From Stigmatella ashevillena (lineage in GTDB: Bacteria; Myxococcota; Myxococcia; Myxococcales; Myxococcaceae), in assembly GCF_028368975.1 (NCBI RefSeq), contig NZ_JAQNDM010000002.1, positions 5,636,425 through 5,700,424 of the forward strand: 64,000 nt of DNA. The letters are read 5' to 3'. Of this stretch, positions 9,554-16,663 are shown piece after piece. The translations under genes and the position numbers were made by a program. The notes beneath the pieces were generated by a model. It searched no databases, was not told the origin of the DNA, and saw only the letters and a program-made list of their open reading frames with translations. Within the stretch, counting starts at the first letter, position 1, and the number at the start of each line of letters is the position of its first letter.

Positions 9554-9832
9554 GTGAGTAAACCTAAGGCCATACCCACCCTGCGCCCTGTTCTCCCCAC
9601 GGACGACGCGTTCCTCTTCGAGCTGTACGCCAGCACCCGCCCCGCCCCACGGGCGTGCCCCTCATCATCGCGCTCCAGGGCATCTTCCCCTCACAAGGCT
9701 GAGTCCGCTTCGGGTGGTCGAGGACGAGAGCAGGCCCCCCTCCTCCCGTCGGCAGGGCGTCCCACTGGGCCAGGCGAAAAAAATCGATGCCGCCGTGTCG
9801 ATCTCCTGGGACCCCGTTCGACGTCATTTTAG
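9554..9832 (+). pseudogene. remnant of a GNAT N-acetyltransferase gene
   Basis: GTG 9554 opens a frame that reads SKPKAIPTLRPVLPTDDAF and then LFELYASTR. The block TLRP-x5-D-AFLFELYASTR is the beta1-alpha1 opening of a GNAT acetyltransferase subfamily common in myxobacteria. After the Arg codon (about 9640) the expected EELA helix and the acetyl-CoA loop (RxxGxG/A) are missing; the frame goes on as Pro/Ser/Arg-rich text to 9832. It is therefore read as a truncated gene. Apart from this stub I see nothing coding in 9508-9907. Confidence 0.5.
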
Positions 9833-9907
9833 AAGCCCGGAATCCTCTCCGGCCGACACGGGCCGGAAACCCGGCGCTGCACTGAAACCCATGAAGGAGA
9901 GACAGCC

Positions 9908-10339
9908 ATGCGATTCATGATCCTGGTCAAGGCGGACAAGACGAGCGAAACGGGGCAGCTTCCAGACGAGAAGCTCCTGATCGAGATGGGGAAGTACAAT
10001 GAGGAGCTGGTGAAGGCCGGGGTGCTGCTGGCGGGCGAGGGGCTCCACCCGAGTTCCAAGGGCGCACGCGTCCGGTTCTCAGGGGACAAGCGCACCGTCA
10101 TCGACGGACCGTTCTCCGAGACGAAGGAGCTGATCGCTGGCTTCTGGCTGTTCCAGGTGAAGTCGAAGGAAGAAGCGATCGAATGGGTCAAGCGCTGCCC
10201 CAACCCGATGGTCGGGGAATCCGAGATCGAGATCCGCCAGGTGTTCGAGGCGGAGGACTTCGCGCCGATCGACCCCACGGGCGAGCACCGGAAAAAGGAA
10301 GAGGAGCTGCGCAAGCTCTCCGAGTCTCAGCGCCGTTAA
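9908..10339 (+). CDS. YciI-family (DGPF-domain) protein
   Basis: 143 aa; ATG 9908 follows AAGGAGAG at good spacing. It opens with MRFMILVKADK, has the family hallmark IDGPFSETKELIAGFWLFQV in the middle, and continues with SKEEAIEWVKRCP. This is the YCII/DGPF ferredoxin-like fold, as in PhnB-linked and sigma-factor-linked 'YciI family' proteins. The Asp of DGPF is conserved in the family. Biochemical role is not established. Length is normal for the family. No extracytoplasmic sigma factor lies beside it here, although such a partner is common elsewhere. Confidence 0.85.
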   Translation: MRFMILVKADKTSETGQLPDEKLLIEMGKYNEELVKAGVLLAGEGLHPSSKGARVRFSGDKRTVIDGPFSETKELIAGFWLFQVKSKEEAIEWVKRCPNPMVGESEIEIRQVFEAEDFAPIDPTGEHRKKEEELRKLSESQRR

Positions 10340-10345
10340 GAGGGA

Positions 10346-10380
10346 GCCCTCGTGGATGGGGAAGCGAACCTCACGAGGGC
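10346..10380. terminator. hairpin between convergent genes
   Basis: Perfect 9-base inverted repeat, GCCCTCGTG (10346-10354) and CACGAGGGC (10372-10380), just after the YciI stop and before the end of the broken toxin gene on the other strand. There is no U-run on either side, so it is a possible bidirectional terminator or transcript end only. Confidence 0.4.
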
Positions 10381-10412
10381 CCGTTCCAGCGCGCACAGGC
10401 CCCCCGCGTGGG

Positions 10413-10968
10413 TTACGGCGGCCCTGTGCGCACATGTCCCCTGGCGTTTGCCCGCTCCGCGATTTGGCGGCACCGCATCAGGATCATGTCGAATGGCTCA
10501 GGCGCGTCGAGCAGAAGGCCGTCTGCGCCCATCTTCCGGTAATCGTCCTCCAGGCGAGCCAAGAGCTCACCTTCTGGGACAAGGCGAAGGCCCCCTTCAC
10601 AGCCTCGTGGTAGTCAATGGGAGAGCCAGGGAACGATCCGCAAGCGCCGACTCGGCGTACCCCGTCTTGTCGAGCTGAACCAGGTCGTACCAATGCCGGG
10701 AGAATCGCTCCCCACGCACTTTGCCGCCCGAGCATAGGACGTGGATCGCTGTCGCCTTCTCCCAGAACGTGCGCTCTGCATGCATGACGCGAGGAGATGC
10801 GGTGGGGAACACCAAGCCTGGCAAGAAAGCGGCGGCATCACAAAACACCTGCCGTACGTCACAAGGCTCACCCTCAAGGAGGTGAACGGGCCGGGCGGAC
10901 TGGGCAGCTGCAACTCCGAGTGCATCCTGGCGGTCTTGTACCGAAAGCCGAAAGAACTCCTCAGCCAT
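10413..10968 (-). pseudogene. decayed AbiEii-type nucleotidyltransferase toxin gene
   Basis: The ATG at 10968-10966 overlaps the antitoxin stop by 8 bases, as in intact AbiE pairs. The first codons (MAEEFFRLSVQDRQDALGVA, then HLLEGE) fit the family. The text then jumps to VRQVFCDAAAFLPGLVFP and SPRVMHAERTFWEKATAIHV, the latter part of the domain, so the GGTSLSK-type nucleotidyltransferase core is missing. A second gap follows DRSLAL, and near 10588 a single-base loss shifts the frame. The tail (LRLVPEGELLARLEDDYRKM, DGLLLDAPEPFDMILMRC) is readable only in another frame, ending at the TAA 10415-10413. The catalytic core is gone, so no toxin activity is expected. Confidence 0.75.
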
Positions 10969-11551
10969 TGACGAAAGCACCTATCTGGTGAGCCATCCAC
11001 GCCGGAAGCTGAGCGCGCGTTGCGGCAAGTGCCTCAAGTTCACTCGGTGGAAGGGCTCGCCCAAGGAACGACAGACTCTTGAGCCCTTCTTTGGGTCCGA
11101 GCCACGCAAGAGCACGAATCACCTGGCCCGCGGGACGATGGGGCAGGGCCAATTGCCAAGCGGGCGCGTGCCTCAATTCCATCTCTTGCGCGCCAAGCCT
11201 CAGGCGACGGCTGCGTCCCGATGTCAGGTACACGGTCCGGACCGGAACCTGCGTTGTCAGCCTCAGGGCGTTCGCCGACGCGGCCCCGTGCGGAGCCAGC
11301 TGCTCCCCCTTTAAAGAAGCAAGCGCCTCAACCACTTTGGAGACAGAAGGAGGGCGCACGCCAAACCGGGTCTCAACGGGCTGGACATAGACCCCCCGCT
11401 CCACCCGGAGGAGCCGGTTGCTCCGGCGGAGGCGCGACAAGGCCTGGTCGACCGCAGCCCTGCGACCCAGATGGAGGAACTCCTTCGCGACGATGGGAGT
11501 GCCTTCGGGAAGCTCCGATGCCCTCTTCATGATGAATGCGGCCAGCGTCAT
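10961..11551 (-). CDS. AbiEi-like antitoxin / DUF6088 transcriptional regulator
   Basis: 196 aa, intact. The ATG at 11551 follows AGGAGGCAACGAGA. The N-terminal half is a winged helix (VAKEFLHLGRRAAVDQALSRL, LLRVERGVYVQP) as in AbiEi-type antitoxins, and the C-terminal half has the companion domain (APHGAASANALRLTTQ, VRTVYLTSGRSRRLRLG). In characterised AbiE systems the antitoxin represses its own promoter and neutralises the nucleotidyltransferase toxin without direct contact (type IV). Here the toxin downstream is broken, so the antitoxin remains as a stand-alone regulator. A strong inverted repeat lies just upstream of its start. Confidence 0.8.
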   Translation of the reverse strand: MTLAAFIMKRASELPEGTPIVAKEFLHLGRRAAVDQALSRLRRSNRLLRVERGVYVQPVETRFGVRPPSVSKVVEALASLKGEQLAPHGAASANALRLTTQVPVRTVYLTSGRSRRLRLGAQEMELRHAPAWQLALPHRPAGQVIRALAWLGPKEGLKSLSFLGRALPPSELEALAATRAQLPAWMAHQIGAFVNG

Positions 11552-11562
11552 TCTCGTTGCCT

Positions 11563-11594
11563 CCTGTCAGAAACTTAAGCCGACTTCTGACAGG
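11563..11594 (-). promoter_or_regulatory. inverted repeat upstream of the AbiEi-like gene
   Basis: Perfect 10-base arms, CCTGTCAGAA (11563-11572) and TTCTGACAGG (11585-11594), separated by 12 bases. On the gene's own strand the downstream arm runs into the ribosome binding site GGAGG. It could be the AbiEi operator (AbiEi proteins bind inverted repeats at their promoters), an RNA hairpin over the ribosome site, or both. Confidence 0.6.
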
Positions 11595-11755
11595 GTGCAA
11601 TCCGCTGTCGAATCTCCTCCGTGCCGTATGATCGGCCCGGGGCCCGACCGGCTTCCCTCCCCCTCCCGGGCGCTCGCCACCGGACACTCCCCCTTGTCCT
11701 TCTGGGGGTTGCGCCCCTACCTCTGAAAAAGACGGAAACGCGACGGGGAGGGGTG

Positions 11756-12829
11756 ATGGGGCCAGGGATAGATGGGGAACAATCCCCCGGAATGCACAGG
11801 CAGGAAGACGAGCGCTCGGAACTGGTGGTGGTCAAGCACGAGCCCTTCAACGCGGAGACCCCTCCCGAGGCACTGGCCTCCGCCCGCACGGCCACGGCCT
11901 CCTTCTTTGTCCGGAGCAACTACGCGGAGCCCGAACTGTCCCTGGCCACGCACCAGATGACAGTGGAGGGAGCGGTGGAGCACCCCTTCACGCTGAAGGT
12001 GGCGGAGCTGGCCCGCGGGCCCCTGCGCTCACTGCCAGTCACCCTGGAGTGCGCGGGCAACGGGCGCACCTCGATGACGCCGCTGCCTGAGGGAGAACCT
12101 TGGCAGCAGGGCGCCCTGGGCACAGCGATCTGGAGCGGCGTCCCCCTGGCAGAAGTCCTCCAGCGCGCCCGCCTGAAGCCGGGGGCCCTGGAGATTCTGG
12201 TGGAAGGCGCGGACGGAGATGCGAGCAAGCGCTTCGCCCGGGCACTGCCGCTGGCCAAAGCGCTGCACCCGGACACGCTCCTGGCGCTGGAGATGAACGG
12301 GAAGCCGCTCACCCGGGCGCACGGGGCACCGGTGCGGCTCCTGGTGCCGGGGTGGTACGGCATGGCGAGCGTGAAGTGGGTGACGCGGCTGGAGGTGCTC
12401 ACCCAACCCTTCGAGGGCTACTACCAGCGCGAGCGCTACATCTACGCTCGAGGCGACGGCCAGGCGAGCGAGCCGGTGACGCGGATGCAGGTGAAGTCGC
12501 TCATCACCTCACCCGAGGAAGGCGCGCGGGTGGCGCCGGGCCGGGTGGTGGTGCAAGGCATGGCCTGGAGTGGCGAGCGGCGGGTGGTTCGGGTGGAAGT
12601 CGCGGTGGACGGAGGCGACCACTGGAAGGCAGCCACGCTGCTGGAGACGCCGAGACCCTCCGCCTGGGTGCGCTGGGCCTTCACCTGGGAAGGAGCCAAG
12701 GCCGGCCGGCACACGCTGCGGGCCCGGGCCACGGACGAGGCCGGTGATACCCAACCTGAGCGAGCCCCCTGGAACCGGCTGGGCTACGGCAACAACGCGG
12801 TGCCGGTGCGGGTGGTGGACGTGGGCTGA
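11756..12829 (+). CDS. sulfite-oxidase-like molybdenum-cofactor oxidoreductase
   Basis: 357 aa from ATG 11756, which follows GGGGAGGGG. The Oxidored_molyb domain spans about 45-220: LVVVKHEPFNAETPPEAL, FFVRSNYAEPEL, and LECAGNGR, whose Cys99 is the expected thiolate ligand of molybdenum. PVRLLVPGWYGMASVKWVTR is the classic late motif. About 245-355 is the Mo-co dimerisation domain (RVEVAVDGGDHWKAA, HTLRARATDEAGDTQP, NRLGYGNNAV). There is no haem b5 domain and no clear Tat signal, so it appears to be a cytoplasmic plant-type or SorA-like sulfite oxidase homologue; the true substrate is not proven. It is divergent from the AbiEi gene. Confidence 0.88.
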   Translation: MGPGIDGEQSPGMHRQEDERSELVVVKHEPFNAETPPEALASARTATASFFVRSNYAEPELSLATHQMTVEGAVEHPFTLKVAELARGPLRSLPVTLECAGNGRTSMTPLPEGEPWQQGALGTAIWSGVPLAEVLQRARLKPGALEILVEGADGDASKRFARALPLAKALHPDTLLALEMNGKPLTRAHGAPVRLLVPGWYGMASVKWVTRLEVLTQPFEGYYQRERYIYARGDGQASEPVTRMQVKSLITSPEEGARVAPGRVVVQGMAWSGERRVVRVEVAVDGGDHWKAATLLETPRPSAWVRWAFTWEGAKAGRHTLRARATDEAGDTQPERAPWNRLGYGNNAVPVRVVDVG

Positions 12830-12842
12830 GACGCCACCGTTC

Positions 12843-13037
12843 TCAGAACAGACACTCCAACACATCCACGAAGCTGCGCTCCGGCTTGGTGCGAGGCCCC
12901 GAGCGAGGCGGCGAGGGAGGCGCCTCGGTCTGCCGGGGCGCATTGGGAGGAGGCAACGGGAAGGAGGGAGGCTTCACCTCAGGGATGAGGACGGGGACAG
13001 GAGAGGGAAGAGAAATGGAAGCAAGAGCGGGCCGCAT
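12843..13037 (-). CDS. small proline-rich hypothetical protein
   Basis: 64 aa. The ATG at 13037 follows AAAGGAG at a normal distance, which favours it over an upstream ATG. The middle is Pro-rich (PSPVPVLIPEVKPPSFPLPP) and the end is RSFVDVLECLF. No family recognised. It is the last gene of the leftward lipoprotein operon and converges on the sulfite-oxidase-like gene. Confidence 0.5.
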   Translation of the reverse strand: MRPALASISLPSPVPVLIPEVKPPSFPLPPPNAPRQTEAPPSPPRSGPRTKPERSFVDVLECLF

Positions 13038-13115
13038 GACAGGACTCCTTTGTGTCATAGAACGAGCAGATAGCCCTCGGGTCTGACACAGGCAGGATCG
13101 ATTTGCTGCTTCGCG

Positions 13116-13499
13116 TTACATCAAGGGGTGGGGCGTGGGGCAGTGGACGTTGGCGGGGCAGACCTTTTCCGATTTTGGAACACAGGCACCGCAGCACTCC
13201 ATCTCATCGGGGCCACAACGAGAGCAGGACCCACAGTCCAGCACGCCACCACACCCATCGCTCACCTGCCCACACCGCCGCCCACCGGAGGAACAGGTGA
13301 GCGGCTGACACACACAACGTCCCTCCACACAGCGTTCCTGGGGACCACAGGCCGAGCAAGCCCCCGCATCCGCCGAGGCCAAGGAGGGCGGAGCAGGCGG
13401 TGGCTCCCGGCGAGACTCCCCCTGGCGGGAGGAGCAGGCTTCGAGCGCCGCAGCAGCGACCAACCCCCACGCTCTCCAAGCGAAGTCACGCGTCATCAT
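13116..13499 (-). CDS. Cys-rich lipoprotein
   Basis: 127 aa. A short signal peptide ends at lipobox LEAC (Cys22), followed by a Pro/Glu linker. From about residue 47 there are some 18 cysteines in EGF/Dickkopf-like spacing (CSACGPQERCVEGRCVC, CSSGGRRCGQVSDGCGG). Such Cys patterns occur in many myxobacterial surface lipoproteins and suggest a disulfide-knotted exterior domain. It lies 24 bases after the propeller lipoprotein gene, in the same operon. Function unknown. Confidence 0.7.
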   Translation of the reverse strand: MMTRDFAWRAWGLVAAAALEACSSRQGESRREPPPAPPSLASADAGACSACGPQERCVEGRCVCQPLTCSSGGRRCGQVSDGCGGVLDCGSCSRCGPDEMECCGACVPKSEKVCPANVHCPTPHPLM

Positions 13500-13523
13500 G
13501 AACCCCAGGTCTCTCCGGCGAAA

Positions 13524-15683
13524 CTACGGACAGGACGTGATGGGAGTAGCAGGATTGCCGGTGTTGCGCGCGTCATGTTGGTACTTGGGCCAGGGGGCGT
13601 TGGGGTCCATGCCCGGGCTGTCGACGATGAAGGCGTGGACCTTGGTGCTCGCAGCCACGTACAGGACCCCGAGGCGAGAGTTCGCCACGGCCTGACCCGA
13701 TGAATCGCGGAGACAGTCGAGGGTCGGCGAGATGTTCGCGTCACCTGCCCCCTGCGCGAGATCGACCCCCCACAGCGGCGTCGGCGAACTCAGTGCCCAA
13801 GCTCTTACGTGTCCATTCGCATTCACCGTGTAGAGATTCCCACGACGGCCCACGACGGGAGATCCCCTCATCGTCCCCACCGCCGAACTGATCAATGTTG
13901 TGGAAGGTCCAGTTTCCAACCGCAGAGAGTAAAGGTCTTTGCTGGAGCCGGTCTCCGCACCAAAATAAGCAATCTCTCCACTTCCGATCGCAAAACCAAA
14001 GACGCGCAAATCATTGCTCACCGGGAAAGCAAGCTCGGGATTTCCACCCTCCACGGAGACCGTGAAAATATTCCCACTCGATGGATTGTTGACATTACTG
14101 ATGTTGCCATAGACGTTACCAGCAACAATCGCCAGACCGCGAACCAAACTCGGCAGGCTTCCTGGCCATCCCGAGCGAGGCTCACGGCTAGTGGTCGAGA
14201 TGTCATAACTGGTGATCAACGTATCATCAGCCCCAAAGAAGACATTCTGTCCCTCCAGAACCACTGCCCCTGCATTGCCATGAGGCATGAAGGAGGAGGT
14301 TGCCTCAAGGCACTCGGCACCAGCAACATCAGGACGAATGCTCACAATGCGAGTCTGCGAACTGCCGTTAAAAGTGGTGACAGCTGTCTCCACGCCACCA
14401 ACCATTCCCACAGCAATCGAACTCGGAACATCCACACTTTCGGCGTAAGTGCATCTGGCTTTTTCTGTACCGTCACTTCTAAAAGCATACAGCCGCGTGT
14501 CGCCGGAAACTCTGGCAGCAACATACACATACTCTTCGGAGCCAACCAGAGTTCCCACCGCAGGACTTCCTGTCACATCGCCTGAATTCACAATCCATTT
14601 CCTGCGGCCTGATTCATCCACACCAAGCGTCCTGCCAACCCTGGCGCCTGAGTAAGTACCAAAGTAAACAGTCCCTTGGTGACCGATTGCAGGAGTCACT
14701 TCAATCCTGTCTGCTATATCGAACGCCCACTTCCAGCGCGTCACCCTGAGTTGCGCCTCTGCGGATGTTCCTGGGTTGCCAGAGCGATCCTGGCCGCTGA
14801 CCTGGAACCGCATGGCACCTCGGAAATCGCTCATTTCTGGAGCGGAGAGGTCCACGGTCTTCTCTCCACAGACGGGCTGGCCACCAGGGCACGTGATCCT
14901 TGGCTGCAAATCAACTGTGATAACGGGTTCGGCTCGACCGGCGGCGCCCCCTGCTCCAATTCCTATGACCGCCAATTCGGCCTTCGTTGCAGAGTCATCG
15001 TTGGAAGAAATTGTCACCGTGACAGTTTCATCCCTACGGAACGCGCCCTCGTATCCTGACGTCTGATCCTGCTGCTCTGCCTGTACGCTATAACTCCCAG
15101 GCGTCCGCGGGGGCGGGTTGGAAAAGCTGATGGTGAATGTTGGAGGCACGGTATCGACGTCGACCGTCACCGTGTCACTGAGGTTCGCCTCAGGGGAGGC
15201 GGCCGTCACGGTCACCTGTTCATCCAGGTTTGGCACCGTCCACAGTGCCGTGTACGTGTTCCCGTTTCGCGTGGGAAGTGGGATCGAGCCCGCCGGACTG
15301 CCATCCTGCCGTGTCGCAGTCACCACAAGACCAGGCCACTCTGCTGAAGTGGCGTACTGCTCCGTCAGTTCCGCGACGATGGAGATCGTTCCACCCTTCA
15401 GCGATGCACCGTTAGCGGGCTCTTTGATCTTCAAAGCAGAGAAGCGCGGCTTGCATCCCTCTGTCGTGCACACTTCAGACGCGAGGCATACGGGAGTGCA
15501 CTGATCGGGCGCAGTGACATCCGGCTTTTTTCGGCAGAGCCCTTGCCCATTAATGAACTCACATACTCCGTTGGGTCCGCAGTCGTTGTCACTCACGCAC
15601 GCAAGGCCTAACTCTCCGAAACTGGGCACGGAACAACCCGCCACGAGCCACAACGCCACCATCCATCCCGTAAGCCTACACAT
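13524..15683 (-). CDS. PQQ-like beta-propeller lipoprotein
   Basis: 719 aa. ATG 15683 overlaps the TPR gene stop as TGATG, so translation is probably coupled. The lipobox is VAGC (Cys17). Residues about 25-80 form a Cys-rich module (CVSDNDCGPNGVCEFINGQG), then two Ig-like beta domains. From about 330 to the end is a propeller with PQQ-type blades (VTPAIGHQGTVYFGT, GSPAVGTLVGSEEYVYVAA, GSPVVGRRGNLYTV) and the common closing motif WPKYQHDARNTGNP. It is likely surface-exposed and used for binding rather than catalysis. Partner of the TPR protein encoded just upstream. Confidence 0.8.
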   Translation of the reverse strand: MCRLTGWMVALWLVAGCSVPSFGELGLACVSDNDCGPNGVCEFINGQGLCRKKPDVTAPDQCTPVCLASEVCTTEGCKPRFSALKIKEPANGASLKGGTISIVAELTEQYATSAEWPGLVVTATRQDGSPAGSIPLPTRNGNTYTALWTVPNLDEQVTVTAASPEANLSDTVTVDVDTVPPTFTISFSNPPPRTPGSYSVQAEQQDQTSGYEGAFRRDETVTVTISSNDDSATKAELAVIGIGAGGAAGRAEPVITVDLQPRITCPGGQPVCGEKTVDLSAPEMSDFRGAMRFQVSGQDRSGNPGTSAEAQLRVTRWKWAFDIADRIEVTPAIGHQGTVYFGTYSGARVGRTLGVDESGRRKWIVNSGDVTGSPAVGTLVGSEEYVYVAARVSGDTRLYAFRSDGTEKARCTYAESVDVPSSIAVGMVGGVETAVTTFNGSSQTRIVSIRPDVAGAECLEATSSFMPHGNAGAVVLEGQNVFFGADDTLITSYDISTTSREPRSGWPGSLPSLVRGLAIVAGNVYGNISNVNNPSSGNIFTVSVEGGNPELAFPVSNDLRVFGFAIGSGEIAYFGAETGSSKDLYSLRLETGPSTTLISSAVGTMRGSPVVGRRGNLYTVNANGHVRAWALSSPTPLWGVDLAQGAGDANISPTLDCLRDSSGQAVANSRLGVLYVAASTKVHAFIVDSPGMDPNAPWPKYQHDARNTGNPATPITSCP

Positions 15684-16573
15684 CACCGAGCCTCCTTCGA
15701 TGCACTCTCGGAACCACCCGGCGAGAGCAGGTAGCTGACGATGGCACCTGCCGCCGCCACGGCCGCCGTACCCAACATCACATTGGCCAGCCGCGCCTGG
15801 CTGCGTGCATCGTCCATCTGTTGCACTACCCCCGGCAGTTCGGAGCTCGCCGGTAGGTTCTCTCTTGAGAAGGTGTCTCGTACTTCTGCGACAGAGGACC
15901 GTGACTGAAGGCCCACCACGGCCCCAACGCTTGCGGCCACCACGCCCACACCTGCGAGTACGAGGGGCACCACGGGAACACTCGAGGGAGCCTGAGATGC
16001 CGCCGAGGGTGTATAGGCGGGGACCTCTGGGAGAATCGGTGCCTTCAGATCTGGCTGTTCGGGCCGGTCCGTCTTGGCAACCGCCACAGGCGGCTCCTCT
16101 TGAGGCTTCACGCTGGGCGGTGCCGTGGACGTTGCAGGGGGGGCCGTAGCCGCCTTGGAAGATGGTGCCGGAGAGGGCCGCTCGCCCAGGCCCAGTTCCT
16201 TGCGAACGCGGGTCCGCACTTCCTCGAAGTCCCGTCCCAGCTTGGGAGAGACCTGGAGGGGCAACTGGGCCTCCGGGTCGAGTAACAAGCCCTCCCGGAA
16301 GACCGCTTGCGCCTGATCCCGCTTGCCCATGTCCGCAAGGAAGATGCCTTCGCGAAGCGCGACGGCCACATCCTGAGAGAGGCCCCGGGCGAGTTCCCTC
16401 GCACGCTCGAGCTGAACGAGCGCCCGTTCATTCTCCCCACTCTCATAAAGCCGCTCCGCGGCCGTGAGGTAGCGCTGAAAATCGTCCTGAGCGAGAACCT
16501 CTCCAGGGAGGGCACTCAAGACGCCCAGGCCAAGGGCCAGCATCAACCGCACACAGGACAAAAAGGGACGCAT
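15683..16573 (-). CDS. TPR-type membrane protein, paralogue B
   Basis: 296 aa. Signal peptide to about residue 29 (ALPGEVLAQ), then TPR-like helices at about 30-125: AERLYESGENERALVQLERA and GIFLADMGKRDQAQAVFREG. A Pro/Ala linker (130-200) leads to one or two hydrophobic segments (PLVLAGVGVVAASVGAVVGL and VMLGTAAVAAAGAIVSYLLS). It matches the protein encoded at 18592-19524 domain for domain, including QDDFQ after the signal peptide, MGKR in the helix turn and the final SPGG/SPGD. The stop overlaps the start of the propeller lipoprotein gene. Confidence 0.75.
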   Translation of the reverse strand: MRPFLSCVRLMLALGLGVLSALPGEVLAQDDFQRYLTAAERLYESGENERALVQLERARELARGLSQDVAVALREGIFLADMGKRDQAQAVFREGLLLDPEAQLPLQVSPKLGRDFEEVRTRVRKELGLGERPSPAPSSKAATAPPATSTAPPSVKPQEEPPVAVAKTDRPEQPDLKAPILPEVPAYTPSAASQAPSSVPVVPLVLAGVGVVAASVGAVVGLQSRSSVAEVRDTFSRENLPASSELPGVVQQMDDARSQARLANVMLGTAAVAAAGAIVSYLLSPGGSESASKEAR

Positions 16574-16663
16574 GGTCCGGATGCTAGGATTCGCCTCTTG
16601 CCCCGTCTACCTCTGCAAGCATTCTGGTCCCCCTCCCCCAGCCTTATTCCAGGCTTTCGAGGA

